Positions 24,117 to 33,730 are shown, counted from the stretch's first letter. The stretch is 42,906 bases of DNA from Paenibacillus barcinonensis (GCF_003217495.1 NZ_QJSW01000034.1:1-42906), one strand, 5' to 3'. Translations and numbers: made by a program. Notes: a model not told the origin generated them from the letters alone.

Positions 24117-27100
24117 TCACCACGGTAGCGATTCGATGATGCAATCAATTTCTTGCTGCACCTTCTGCAGCAAGAAATTCAGCTCCGTTTCCGAGAACGG
24201 AACCGATAACATGGCTTCCAGACGAATCACTGCCTGCAGCAGATTTACAGCATGTAGATGCGCAGCAACACCCACAAGAGAATGCGTACTTCGTACGATG
24301 AATTCCGTATTCTTCTGACGCAGACCGGTTTGCATTTTGAATTCAAAATCCCTGTATTCAAGAGAGAACCTGGTTAGTGCATACTGGAGAATATGTGGTT
24401 TGTCATCCATCTGTTTCAATGCTTTTTCAGCCTCTACTCCCCTGATTTCAAGTATGCCCTTCAGACCAATCCAGGCATCTAATATAGCTCTGATCTGCTT
24501 CTCATCAATCGGCTTGGTCACGACGGCATTCATGCCAGCCATGATCCATTCTTCACGCTCCTTTGCTGCTCCGTTTGCAGTAAGCGCTATAACGGGTATT
24601 TGGTCATACTGTCTCATTTGTCGAATTTGTTTAACCGCCTCAATTCCGTTCATTTCAGGCATATTCAGATCCATGAATACCAGCTTCCACTGCTGTATGT
24701 GAAGCTTGCTCAGAACCTCCCTTCCATTATTTGCGACACACACTTCATATCCCAATTGTTGCAGCATGGTGCGGATGGCGATCTGATTGATCTCATGATC
24801 CTCCGCTACTAAAATTGAGCCTCGATTACTCTGTGCAAGTTGCGCATCGTCTGATCGCATCGGGTTAAGCTGCTGCACCTCTTCATCCTGACAAGCAAGC
24901 ACAGCTTCAAAGAGTCCAACACGAGTAATTGGCTTGGACAGAATGACCTGGGGAGCACTGTAATGTTGCTCACGGGCTACTGCAAATTCACTGATTGCAC
25001 GCGTATATCCTAACACCCGAATTCGAGTATTCCCTAACCGGGCCATGAGTCTGCTCCAGTCCGAATCCAAGCATATTTGTTCTGTATCCATATCCAGCAT
25101 AATGAGGAGGCAAGTAGATTCCTCTGCTTCTGTATCATCATTAACCTGTTCCAGCACCTGTTGAAAAGAAGCGTAGATTGACGGTCGAAGACCAAACGAA
25201 CGCAGCATCTGTTCCAGATTCTCAGCCACTCTCATGTCACTATCCACAATGAATACATCATTGACAGCATACAATAAAGGATAGGTTGGAAGGAATGATC
25301 GTTCTTCTGTTTCCGTCAGTTCATACATCAGGTCAAAAGAAAAAATGCTGTATTCGCCAAGCACACTCTCCACTTGCATGCTGCCCCCGAGCGAGGTGAT
25401 AAGGAGATAACAAATAACCAAGCCCAATCCAGAGCCACCATACTTTCGATACGTTGCCGGCTCAGCCTGACTAAAGGGCTCAAACAAACGCTCCATCTGT
25501 TCGGATGAAATCCCGATTCCTGTATCTTGAACCTCAAAACGCACTTCGACACTTTTTTCTTCAAGTACAAGCACTTCGACATGCAGGATCACGTACCCTT
25601 GATCCGTGAATTTAATTGCATTGCCCAGAAGGTTGATAAGTACCTGCTCCAGTCGAAATGGATCACCAAGCACCGTTAAAGGCAGATCGGAATCAGTCTG
25701 GAAAATGACCTTAATATCCTTATGCCCAATAGCTGTGCTGATCTGATCCGCCACACGTTTAAAAACCCCTTCCAATGAAAAAGGAACATGCTCCACATTG
25801 AATCTCCCGGCTTCAATCTTCGAAAAATCCAGGATATCCTTGACCAGGGTGAGCAAGGACTGAGAGGAAATCATGATTTTGCCCACATAATCCAGCTGTT
25901 GCGGGGTAAGATCCGTTCGCTGTAACAAAGAGCTGAAACTGGTAATACTATTCAGCGGTGTCCGCAGCTCATGACTCATTAATGCCAGAAACTCACTCTT
26001 TGCCTGACTTGCCTTATCGGCCTTCATACGTCTGTGCTGATCTGTAATATCCTGAAAAACAGCTCTAATCTTCTCTTTAGACCTCGATGATTTGAGCGGA
26101 TGCAGATGAACGCGAACATGCAGCTCTTCACTTTCCCCTATACGGAAGATTAACTCCGTCTCTTGCGTAGCTCCGGATGACAGTACGTTCTTCAAAACCG
26201 CAAACCAGCATTCCGATTTCTCCATCACAAGCAAGTCGCCAAGCTCACGACCGATTACCTGCTCGCTTCCTGCCTGAAGAACATCAAGAAACTTCTGATT
26301 AATTGACACGATTGTACCTCTGCTGTCCAGACCCGCCACCCAATTCGCAGATACTCGCTCCAGCATACGATAGCGTTCCTCGCTCTCCTGAACTCTGCGT
26401 CTGACCGCTCGATGCTCTGTAATATCAAGTCCGTATCCAATGACATATTTCACCACTTCATCTTCTACATATGGCCCCAATTTGACGAGTGCATATCTCC
26501 CCTGATGCTCGATTTCAAAAAAAAAGAACTCACCTTTCCAGGCCCTGTTAAACTGTGTTTTCAGAAACTGAATTTTCTCCGGCGGCAGAACGTTTATCGT
26601 GCCCAGCTGCAAACTCTCCTCCAGACTTTGCATATCCATTCCAAGCTGTGACAACATCTCGCCTTCCAGCAAAAGAAATTCAAATTTCCCGTTAGCCTTG
26701 CGAAATTTTAACGTAAATCCTGGCTGCATACGAAGCATCTTGATCATCTCCTGCTCCTTCTGGACCACCAGATGTCTGTAATGATGATTCTGATTGAGAT
26801 AATAGATGAATAATACAAGCAGCAGCATGCAGAGGAACTGGCATATCAAGAGTATGCCCCTGCTTTGGAGGGTCGAAGGATAAGAGGTAATTAACGTGGT
26901 CAACTGATAAGCTGAAATCAGCAGCAATGACCCGGATATCCAGCGGTGGATAAAGCCATCAATATACCTGAAATTCAGCGTAATGATTAGAACAAATATT
27001 CCCTCATACATCGCATACTCCCAATTCTCAATCGAGGGCCACATTCCTACGTTTATCCGAAACATCCATAAGCCAGCATACGTAATAAATGCCGTTCCTC

Positions 27101-27338
27101 CTCCACCGTAGTACGCAGCCAAAAGATAAACAATAGAACGAAAGTTTAATATCGTACCATCTTTTAATACAATCGAGAAATAGTACAAAGCTGTGCCTAA
27201 CATACTCATAGAAATACCTATAATCACTTTTGAGGTAAACGACAATTCCTGTCGATTGCTCAATTGATTTAGATAGTGATGAACCAGAAAGACAATAATC
27301 AGTATTAACGTAAAATTTAAAACCAGATCGCGCAGCAA
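24117..27338 (-). CDS. Hybrid histidine kinase: 5TM sensor, PAS, kinase, two receivers, HPt
   Basis: The protein has 1073 residues. Residues about 1-185 hold six or so hydrophobic segments with a 5TMR-LYT-type pattern (YYGGGGTAFITYAGLWMFRINVG). Two PAS-like regions follow (about 200-310 and 320-435). HisKA has His456 (MSHELRTPLN). HATPase_c has N573, DTGIGI at 605-610 and GGSGLGL at 634-640. A divergent receiver (about 692-815) still has Asp699/701, Asp749 and Lys802. A canonical receiver has Asp890 (FMDLNMPEMNG) and Lys942. An HPt domain ends the protein with His1019 (HSLVG). The start is a TTG with a weak site, so it is uncertain. As a full phosphorelay on one chain without a DNA-binding output, it needs a partner such as the convergent response regulator. 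Confidence 0.93.
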   Translation of the reverse strand: MLRDLVLNFTLILIIVFLVHHYLNQLSNRQELSFTSKVIIGISMSMLGTALYYFSIVLKDGTILNFRSIVYLLAAYYGGGGTAFITYAGLWMFRINVGMWPSIENWEYAMYEGIFVLIITLNFRYIDGFIHRWISGSLLLISAYQLTTLITSYPSTLQSRGILLICQFLCMLLLVLFIYYLNQNHHYRHLVVQKEQEMIKMLRMQPGFTLKFRKANGKFEFLLLEGEMLSQLGMDMQSLEESLQLGTINVLPPEKIQFLKTQFNRAWKGEFFFFEIEHQGRYALVKLGPYVEDEVVKYVIGYGLDITEHRAVRRRVQESEERYRMLERVSANWVAGLDSRGTIVSINQKFLDVLQAGSEQVIGRELGDLLVMEKSECWFAVLKNVLSSGATQETELIFRIGESEELHVRVHLHPLKSSRSKEKIRAVFQDITDQHRRMKADKASQAKSEFLALMSHELRTPLNSITSFSSLLQRTDLTPQQLDYVGKIMISSQSLLTLVKDILDFSKIEAGRFNVEHVPFSLEGVFKRVADQISTAIGHKDIKVIFQTDSDLPLTVLGDPFRLEQVLINLLGNAIKFTDQGYVILHVEVLVLEEKSVEVRFEVQDTGIGISSEQMERLFEPFSQAEPATYRKYGGSGLGLVICYLLITSLGGSMQVESVLGEYSIFSFDLMYELTETEERSFLPTYPLLYAVNDVFIVDSDMRVAENLEQMLRSFGLRPSIYASFQQVLEQVNDDTEAEESTCLLIMLDMDTEQICLDSDWSRLMARLGNTRIRVLGYTRAISEFAVAREQHYSAPQVILSKPITRVGLFEAVLACQDEEVQQLNPMRSDDAQLAQSNRGSILVAEDHEINQIAIRTMLQQLGYEVCVANNGREVLSKLHIQQWKLVFMDLNMPEMNGIEAVKQIRQMRQYDQIPVIALTANGAAKEREEWIMAGMNAVVTKPIDEKQIRAILDAWIGLKGILEIRGVEAEKALKQMDDKPHILQYALTRFSLEYRDFEFKMQTGLRQKNTEFIVRSTHSLVGVAAHLHAVNLLQAVIRLEAMLSVPFSETELNFLLQKVQQEIDCIIESLPW
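24147..24179. repeat. 14-bp perfect inverted repeat inside the 3' end of the kinase gene
   Basis: AATTTCTTGCTGCA (24147-24160) and its exact reverse complement (24166-24179) flank a 5-base loop. It lies within the coding sequence of the HPt domain, near the end of the convergent gene pair. No T-run follows on either strand, but the AT-rich stem ends could serve as a bidirectional terminator. Confidence 0.6.
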
Positions 27339-27541
27339 ATTTCACCATCCAAGTTACGACTTCAGTAGAACTTAATACAAAAAAAGACAAACCACATCCA
27401 CAACTTTCACCTCAACAATAATCAATCATATTACGTGAAACCCTTGTATTCAATTGCAGATATTGATCTGTTTTTGGCCAAACTTGCCTCCTTTCCTCTA
27501 ACATGTATTCCGCGCTACGCGACTCGTTCATAAACGACAAA

Positions 27542-27574
27542 TAAAAAAAAGATCCGAGCAGCATGGCTCGGATC
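27542..27574 (-). terminator. Terminator of the metNIQ operon
   Basis: GATCCGAGC (27551-27559) pairs with GCTCGGATC (27566-27574), followed on the minus strand by eight T. It lies 20 bases after the metQ stop codon. The bases between 27339 and 27541 hold the upstream region of the kinase gene, with no further gene that I can support. Confidence 0.92.
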
Positions 27575-27593
27575 TCTGTTGAATAAGGAACAT

Positions 27594-28430
27594 CTAGAAT
27601 GCCGGGATCGCAATATCCGCGTAGTTTTTCTCAAAAAAGGCTTTAACCTCAGGACCCGCCATTCGTTTAGCCAGCTTCTGAATCGCTTCAGAATCTTTAT
27701 TATCCTCACGGGCTACGAGTGTAATGGCAAAATGGGAATCATCCTTTTCCGTCAGCAACGCATCCTTCTTCGGTGTCAGACCGAGCGGGCTGGCATAGGC
27801 CGGAGTCATGGCTACCAGATCTGCATCGTCCATCATACGGGCAAGCATCAACAGATCCACCTCTTTGAACTTGAAGTTCTTTTTGTTCTCTGTGATATCC
27901 GCTTGCGTAGCGTTAAAACCTACACCTTCTTTGAGCTTGATCAGACCATTTTGCTCCAGCATCACCAGAGAGCGTCCAATGTTAGAAGGATCGTTGGCAA
28001 TCGCAATGACTGCACCTTCAGGCAATTCATCTATGGACTTGTATGTTTTGGAGTACCCCCCATAGATTGCATTGTAGATGGGCTGTACAGGAACGAGATT
28101 GGCATTGTTCGCTTCGTTAAACTGCTTCATATAAGGCACGTGCTGGAAAAAGTTCGCGTCTACTTCCTTGTTGGCAAGTGCTGTATTGGGTTGTACGTTA
28201 TCTGACAGCACCACAACCTCCAGATTCACGCCATCCTCTTTAAGAAGTGGTTTAACGATATCAAGTACATCGGTCATTGGTGGAATCAACGTTGCTACTT
28301 TCAGTGTAACTGCCTGTCCAGCTTGTGCTTCCTGCTTGGTGCCCTCAGCCGCAGGTGTTTCTTCTTTTTTGCCGCAGGCAGATACAACCAGCATAACTGC
28401 GAGCAGCATGAGCATTAATTTGGCTTTCAT
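27594..28430 (-). CDS. metQ: MetQ/NlpA-family substrate-binding lipoprotein
   Basis: The 278-residue lipoprotein starts at the ATG at 28428-28430. A longer frame upstream has no lipoprotein signal at its start and is discarded. The signal peptide ends in the lipobox LVVSAC, with Cys19 as the lipidation site, followed by GKKEET. The mature part is the NlpA/MetQ fold, with conserved segments (VDANFFQHVPY, AIANDPSNIGRSL). In the family it binds D- or L-methionine, or related compounds, outside the membrane and passes it to MetI. It ends the minus-strand operon metN-metI-metQ, after a 142-base gap behind metI. Confidence 0.93.
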   Translation of the reverse strand: MKAKLMLMLLAVMLVVSACGKKEETPAAEGTKQEAQAGQAVTLKVATLIPPMTDVLDIVKPLLKEDGVNLEVVVLSDNVQPNTALANKEVDANFFQHVPYMKQFNEANNANLVPVQPIYNAIYGGYSKTYKSIDELPEGAVIAIANDPSNIGRSLVMLEQNGLIKLKEGVGFNATQADITENKKNFKFKEVDLLMLARMMDDADLVAMTPAYASPLGLTPKKDALLTEKDDSHFAITLVAREDNKDSEAIQKLAKRMAGPEVKAFFEKNYADIAIPAF

Positions 28431-28572
28431 TAAATATTTACCCCTTCTCTGTATAATCTGATAGTCATTACAGGCGATCTCATCATCGCAATTGGTTTTC
28501 TCTAGAATCTGTCTTTCTGACGAATCGAAGTCCTGCTGTGCTTCCTGTACTTCCATACTGTCGCTGCGTTCC

Positions 28573-29241
28573 TCAGGATCGCCGATCAAGCCAGCGTGAT
28601 AGCCCGCTGCCTGTCAATTGAATCATCTGCACCAGAATAATCATAATGATAATCGTAAATATCATAATTTCCGTTTCGAAGCGCTGATAACCGTAACGAA
28701 TAGCAAAATCACCCACCCCGCCGCCGCCAACAATGCCCATGACCGTAGAATAGGAAATAAAACTGATCGTTGCGGTGGTAAGCCCAAGCACCAAACCTGA
28801 GCGCGCCTCCACATACAGAAATTTCACGACAAGCTGTACCGTCGATGCCCCCATGGATGACGCCGCTTCAACAACTCCCTTAGGTACATCCAGCAGAGCC
28901 TGCTCGACCAGCCGAGCGTAATAAGCAACCGCAATGACCGACAAGGGCACCGTTGACGCTAACGTACCGATGGATGTGCCTACAATCATACGTGTGAACG
29001 GGATCAGGAACACCACCAGCAGCAGAAATGGAAACGAACGAATGATATTCACCAGACTGCCCAGCACGACAGTTAATACCTGATTCTGATATCGTTGACC
29101 TCTGCGACACAGATACAGCAGTGTGCCAAGCGGCAGGCCAATCAATACCGCTGCTGCGATGGAAATACCAACCATCACAAAGGTCTCTCCAATGGCCTGC
29201 CAGATTTCATGCTGATATTTCAGCACCGACTCAGGTAACAT
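28573..29241 (-). CDS. metI: Methionine-type ABC importer permease MetI
   Basis: The 222-residue membrane protein has five hydrophobic segments. The ABC permease coupling motif is seen as EAASSMGASTVQLVVKFLYVEA, the EAA loop that contacts the ATPase. A GGGGVGDFAIRYGYQRF segment near the end is a strong MetI signature. The ATG has an AGGAGG site. It overlaps the metN stop by 11 bases, so the pair is translationally coupled. Confidence 0.93.
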   Translation of the reverse strand: MLPESVLKYQHEIWQAIGETFVMVGISIAAAVLIGLPLGTLLYLCRRGQRYQNQVLTVVLGSLVNIIRSFPFLLLVVFLIPFTRMIVGTSIGTLASTVPLSVIAVAYYARLVEQALLDVPKGVVEAASSMGASTVQLVVKFLYVEARSGLVLGLTTATISFISYSTVMGIVGGGGVGDFAIRYGYQRFETEIMIFTIIIMIILVQMIQLTGSGLSRWLDRRS

Positions 29242-30049
29242 CTTCGTTGTCCTCCTGTTCCTTCAAACGCTGCGTATCCGAACCTGTGCCAGCCCATGAA
29301 TCGCCTTCGAGCAATGAAGTGAGCATATCTGGCTGCGGAGCCGGAATACGGTTAACCTCGGATTCAGACAGTGTGCGGACGAGCTGCCCTTCCCTCATCA
29401 CGGAGATCCGGTGGCATAATCGCCGAGCCACTTCCATCTCATGTGTAACCAGCACAATCGTCACGCCCATCGTTTCGTTCACATGACGGAGCACCTCCAG
29501 AATTCCTCCCGTTGTCTGGGGATCAAGAGAGGATGTAGGTTCATCACAGAGCAGCACTGCCGGGTGACTGGCCAGTGCTCTGGCAATGGCAACACGCTGC
29601 TTCTGTCCTCCGCTCAGCTGGGCCGGGTATTGTCTCGCTTTCTCTTCCAGTCCGACAAAGCGCAGCACTTCAAGTCCTCGCTCGCGCCGCTCTGGACGTG
29701 ATGCCCCGGCAAGCTCCAGCGGCATGCTTACATTACCGAGCACCGTTCTGTTGCTGACCAGATTAAAGTGCTGAAAGATCATGCCAATAGACTGGCGTAC
29801 CTGTCGCAATGCACGGTCACTCATTCGGGTCAGATGCTGGCCATTCACGATAACATCGCCTGCATCAGGCTGCTCCAGTCCGTTAAGCATCCGCAGCAAA
29901 GTAGACTTGCCCGCCCCACTGGAACCTATAATGCCATGAATCTCCCCCTGCTTCACTTCGAGAGAAACAGAACGTAACGCCTCATATCCCTGATCTGCAC
30001 GGGAACCGCGCTCATAGAATCTTTTGCTTACACCATCTAATGAAATCAT
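29231..30049 (-). CDS. metN: Methionine-type ABC importer ATPase, short form without NIL domain
   Basis: The 272-residue ATPase is bound to MetI. Walker A GSSGAGKST lies at 42-50, followed by the signature LSGGQKQR, Walker B LLCDEPTS and the switch histidine in LVTHEM. MetN proteins of this family usually have about 340 residues with a C-terminal NIL/ACT-like domain that senses internal methionine and stops transport. Here only a short acidic tail follows the nucleotide-binding domain, so that inhibition is probably absent. The ATG has a GGGAGG site. It is the first gene of the operon. Substrate assignment to methionine rests on family and operon order. Confidence 0.9.
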   Translation of the reverse strand: MISLDGVSKRFYERGSRADQGYEALRSVSLEVKQGEIHGIIGSSGAGKSTLLRMLNGLEQPDAGDVIVNGQHLTRMSDRALRQVRQSIGMIFQHFNLVSNRTVLGNVSMPLELAGASRPERRERGLEVLRFVGLEEKARQYPAQLSGGQKQRVAIARALASHPAVLLCDEPTSSLDPQTTGGILEVLRHVNETMGVTIVLVTHEMEVARRLCHRISVMREGQLVRTLSESEVNRIPAPQPDMLTSLLEGDSWAGTGSDTQRLKEQEDNEDVT

Positions 30050-30148
30050 GGAGATTCCTCCCGTGAATGATCAACCATGGTTCTTCCCAGAACACATGAA
30101 GAAAGCCCGCACAGCCGATATCCGGAGCGCGAGCAATCCTGTTCATAT

Positions 30149-30177
30149 ATAATAAAACAACATCACCAGTCAGACAA
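30149..30177 (-). promoter_or_regulatory. Promoter of the metNIQ operon
   Basis: On the minus strand TTGTCT (plus 30172-30177) and TATTAT (plus 30149-30154) are 17 bases apart. Transcription would start about 90 bases before the metN ATG. I see neither a SAM riboswitch nor a T-box in that leader, which is too short for either. Confidence 0.65.
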
Positions 30178-30180
30178 GCT

Positions 30181-32610
30181 TTAGGGTAAGATTTCTCCTT
30201 CAAAACCACTGGCTGGCAAGACCCGGAAACGACCATTGGCTGATCCGATGTACACTTTATTGCCAATCTGGTTGATCATGCCATTTTTAGCCTCACGATC
30301 CCGATGCTCCGGTGTACCCATAACAACATCGTGTACACACCCTAGCAGTGTACCCTCCCTTTTGTGCATCACCAGTAAATCATCATTCAGCGGAAGCAAA
30401 AGCCGATCTCCGATGATCAGATAGCTGCCTTGATTCGTCGTATATTTAGCTGAGCCGAGCGCTCTCTTCGCACTCCAGCGCGTCTTCCCGGTCCTGTAAT
30501 CCACAGCGGCAGGATAGCCGTTCATGATGATGTATAGCTGCTCCCCTTCAACCAACCCCCGTTGCAGCTTTACGTCACGTGTCCACCGAAGCTCTCCTGT
30601 CTTCGGATCAAACAAAGATGTTCTGAAATCCTCGTAATCACCGTATTGGTCTCCTTTTTGATTATCCCGAATCAGCACCATGCCATCATTCAGCACCTCT
30701 AATTCCTGGCCTGCATGAACAGGAAATTGCGATAACTTCTTGCCTGAATTCAGATCAAGCAGCACCCACTGATGATCGAGTGGCATCCATCGCTCAAGGG
30801 ACACCGTGCCAAACGGATCATAACGATCCACGCCATCAAAATAAGAGTTGTTCTCAATATGACTCATCTCCGATGATTGTGCAGCTTCAATCTGCCATAC
30901 GATCCGTCCAGTCATGGGGTCTGCTGCAGTGAGCTGGTCTTGATCCCAGTACAGAACATAAGGCTCGTCTGCGCTTCGATTCAGCAAACGATAACCTGTA
31001 GTCAGCTTTTTGCTCCATAACCGCTTACCATTTGAACTATTCAGCACATGAATCCGTCCGTTCGTGGAGCCATCAGCAACAGAGCTATCCACAATGACCA
31101 CATCCTGAGCCGTCTTGATCCCTTTCACTGCCAGCGCCTCGTGCTTATATTCCCATCGAAGCTTTCCATCCTTGAGGCCGATGTGCCTCACCCGGTCCCG
31201 ATATTCTTTATGGTCGGTGTCATAGCTTGTGAATAACGTAACCGCATCACGCTTGTTATTGATAAACGCTTGGGCAAGGCCAGCACCGCTGTGTATCCTC
31301 CAGAGCAATTGGCCTGTATGCCGATTCAGCGCATAGTATGAGCTCTCGAAGTGCATACCGCTAAATCCGCCGTCATCTCCCTTCATTAGGAGAACATCCT
31401 CTGTACCCGCTTGCAAAAAGGTATAATTCAAATCCCCCTGATTCACCCATTCAGGCTTCCAGGGAAGTGTCTGCGGCAAAACCCTGCCAGCGATTTCAGT
31501 CGTGTAAGAAAATACATCAAAGCGACCGTAGTCCCGGTAGTAGGGCTCACCATTCCCCGGATCTGCTGGCTTATTCCACCGCATCTCAATCAACCTGCCC
31601 TTTGGATTAAAAGTCAGCAGCAGATGTGCATCCTGGCGCTCATATCTCCAGGTTTGTCCTAGCTGCATCGTATATCCTGTATCCTTCATATTTCTCGAAT
31701 GTTCCTTCCAATCCGGCTCGCCCAACCACTTCACGGCCTGCTTGGAGGTTGTGGCCTGGCTCAGCTTGGTATCGGCAAGAAGCTGAATGAAGGGCAATGA
31801 CAAGGGCTGTTCTCTCGTAAACCATCCATCGGTAACAGGGGTCTGGTCCGTAATATCGGTTTTCCTGATCCATAGCAGCACATGATGATAATCGCTTGAT
31901 TCAGTCTTCCAATTGCGCGGGGCAATCGTTACGCCATACCATTCTTTCCATTCTGCGACAATCAGTGCTTCGTTTAGCTTCGCTTGGCTGGAGGGCCAGA
32001 TAGCTGTACTGTCTGGAGTCAAATGCAGCTTGCTTCCGGTTCGAACGTTGAACGTCCTGGGGGATGTCTCTGTCATGCTGCGGCTCTGCTTGAGCACATA
32101 CCAGCCGGGCAGCCAGTAGCCATCTTGCTCCTTGGTTTTGATCTTGATCCATTCGCCCTGAACCGCTGCGAAGGTATACTTCTCCGCTCTGGATGTGCGA
32201 TGTGTAATCTTCATCTGATCGGTTGCAGTACGGTGATCCTTCGGTCCGCTAAATAACGGCAGACCGTCGCTCAGTGTTACTTTTTCGCCTTTCTTGTAAG
32301 GTACGTGAATATTCCGCTCCGTCATTCCTTTGATTGCAATGGGTTCGATTGAAGTTGGAGCTGGCGAATGAGATAACGTTGAGGTAGTCCAAGCGGTGCT
32401 CGGGACTTGTGTATGGGCATTTGCCTCCAACGTTTGTGATGCGGAATCCTGAACCTGTCCATCCATTAACGTTGTCCGGGTACCCGACAGCATCGTTCCG
32501 CTCAGCAACACAGCCGCTATTCCAGTTAACGTTGTGCATGTGTAAAACCATGTTCTGCGATCAGGTCCTTTTTTCACGTCTACCCATCCCCCAATAGAAT
32601 TTATTTCCAT
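30181..32610 (-). CDS. Anchored PQQ-type beta-propeller protein with SH3-like region
   Basis: The 809-residue protein has one N-terminal membrane helix (about residues 21-43), probably an uncleaved anchor or a signal peptide. Residues about 100-270 are rich in Trp and Lys and look like two SH3-type cell-wall domains. From about residue 385 to the end there are repeats of the PQQ-propeller kind (ALNRHTGQLLWRI, VLNSSNGKRLWSK, AADPMTGRIVWQI, LFDPKTGELRWTR, AVDYRTGKTRWSA). These form blades and do not bind PQQ in most secreted relatives. It is therefore an extracytoplasmic protein of unknown function. A GTG at 32575-32577, preceded by GGGGGA, is an alternative start. It is divergent from the stalk protein gene. 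Confidence 0.85.
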   Translation of the reverse strand: MEINSIGGWVDVKKGPDRRTWFYTCTTLTGIAAVLLSGTMLSGTRTTLMDGQVQDSASQTLEANAHTQVPSTAWTTSTLSHSPAPTSIEPIAIKGMTERNIHVPYKKGEKVTLSDGLPLFSGPKDHRTATDQMKITHRTSRAEKYTFAAVQGEWIKIKTKEQDGYWLPGWYVLKQSRSMTETSPRTFNVRTGSKLHLTPDSTAIWPSSQAKLNEALIVAEWKEWYGVTIAPRNWKTESSDYHHVLLWIRKTDITDQTPVTDGWFTREQPLSLPFIQLLADTKLSQATTSKQAVKWLGEPDWKEHSRNMKDTGYTMQLGQTWRYERQDAHLLLTFNPKGRLIEMRWNKPADPGNGEPYYRDYGRFDVFSYTTEIAGRVLPQTLPWKPEWVNQGDLNYTFLQAGTEDVLLMKGDDGGFSGMHFESSYYALNRHTGQLLWRIHSGAGLAQAFINNKRDAVTLFTSYDTDHKEYRDRVRHIGLKDGKLRWEYKHEALAVKGIKTAQDVVIVDSSVADGSTNGRIHVLNSSNGKRLWSKKLTTGYRLLNRSADEPYVLYWDQDQLTAADPMTGRIVWQIEAAQSSEMSHIENNSYFDGVDRYDPFGTVSLERWMPLDHQWVLLDLNSGKKLSQFPVHAGQELEVLNDGMVLIRDNQKGDQYGDYEDFRTSLFDPKTGELRWTRDVKLQRGLVEGEQLYIIMNGYPAAVDYRTGKTRWSAKRALGSAKYTTNQGSYLIIGDRLLLPLNDDLLVMHKREGTLLGCVHDVVMGTPEHRDREAKNGMINQIGNKVYIGSANGRFRVLPASGFEGEILP

Positions 32611-32767
32611 ATAAGACGTTCCGTCTCTCTCAAAAGTTACTATATGATTTCGCCCTGCGTTCAGAAGGTTATCATACAGATTTTGGGTTAATATCTAATG
32701 AGTATTCCATTAATATGCAACTTTTGGGATAAACAGTCCGTCTAATGAAATTGAAAGGAGAATGAAC
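32611..32767. promoter_or_regulatory. Divergent region between propeller and stalk protein genes
   Basis: This 157-base AT-rich region holds the promoters of both genes. I cannot define them precisely. No clear palindrome is seen. Confidence 0.4.
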
Positions 32768-33730
32768 ATGAACACAACAAACCCATCACACAGCACACGT
32801 TGGAAGCAGAAAACATGGAAGATGATGCTGGCCGCCTCGATATTGACCGCAGGAGCAGCTCCTGCACTGTTCACCCCTTCAGTGGCTGAAGCAGCCACCA
32901 CAGTTAAACCAGCGGCTTATATTAACAATATGCCTGCACAATATGATGTGGTCATCCGCCAAGGTGTTACGTACATTGCATTAACTGAACTGCAATTCCT
33001 TGGAGATTATACTTTTGGTTACGATAATAAAAGCAAACAAATCAGAATCTCCGCTGGCATTGACCAATACGTGCTTACACCGGATAGCAAAACGATGAAA
33101 AAGAATGGACAGATGGCCTCCTTGTCCTCAGCTCCAATTCTCGTTAAGGGAAAAGCGATGCTGCCGCTTCGGGCGATCGGTGAAACGTTTGGCGCACAGG
33201 TACGCTGGAATCAAGCCGCCAAGGAAGCTTATATTTATAATACGAATGCCGACTTATTAAAAGATTACAACAACTCTGATCTGACTGCGGCTCGTGAAGC
33301 CGCAATACAGCTGCCTCAATTTTCGGATCTCGGTCAGCCTCGCCTGAAGGTAAGCAATCCGCTTGGACCCGTCGATGCGTCAACGGCGTATATTTTTGAA
33401 CAAGGTCAGAAGGACCGCTTCTTCACGATAGAGGATAATGATCTGGTCAGTTATTATACGATGGAGAACGGAAATGCACTGTTGAAATGGCAAGCCAATC
33501 TGAGCAAACAAGCCGGAACCATTGGTGACCTGTTCTTTATCAAGGCAAAACCCGTTGCCGAGGCAGGAACCCGTCCATCTGTAGCCGGAAAAACGCTCGT
33601 ATCCTTCAAATATTCTCGCATGCTGGAGGAAACCGCTTATGAGATCATGAACAAATCCGGCTCCTTGGATAGCGGTTCTGCTGCTCCATCCCAAGGCAAA
33701 CTGTTCGTTGAGGTGCCTGGAGAGAAGTAA
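32768..33730 (+). CDS. Secreted protein with copper-amine-oxidase-like N-terminal domain
   Basis: The 320-residue protein starts at the second ATG (32768), which has the best spacing to the AAAGGAG site. A signal peptide (basic start, hydrophobic stretch, AEA cleavage site near residue 43) directs export. Residues about 50-160 match the CuAO-N/stalk domain (VVIRQGVTYIALTEL, then PILVKGKAMLPLRAIGETFGAQVRWN), common in secreted Paenibacillus proteins, where it serves as a wall-binding or interaction module with no copper chemistry. The C-terminal half is unassigned. The catalytic amine oxidase part is absent. Confidence 0.87.
   Translation: MNTTNPSHSTRWKQKTWKMMLAASILTAGAAPALFTPSVAEAATTVKPAAYINNMPAQYDVVIRQGVTYIALTELQFLGDYTFGYDNKSKQIRISAGIDQYVLTPDSKTMKKNGQMASLSSAPILVKGKAMLPLRAIGETFGAQVRWNQAAKEAYIYNTNADLLKDYNNSDLTAAREAAIQLPQFSDLGQPRLKVSNPLGPVDASTAYIFEQGQKDRFFTIEDNDLVSYYTMENGNALLKWQANLSKQAGTIGDLFFIKAKPVAEAGTRPSVAGKTLVSFKYSRMLEETAYEIMNKSGSLDSGSAAPSQGKLFVEVPGEK

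Noticed and set aside
28431..28589. N-terminal extension of MetQ by 53 residues
   Set aside because: It would place the lipoprotein signal inside the protein. The ATG at 28428-28430 gives a normal signal peptide.
30050..30148. SAM riboswitch or T-box in the metN leader
   Set aside because: The leader is only about 90 bases. I found neither the S-box core nor the T-box motif.
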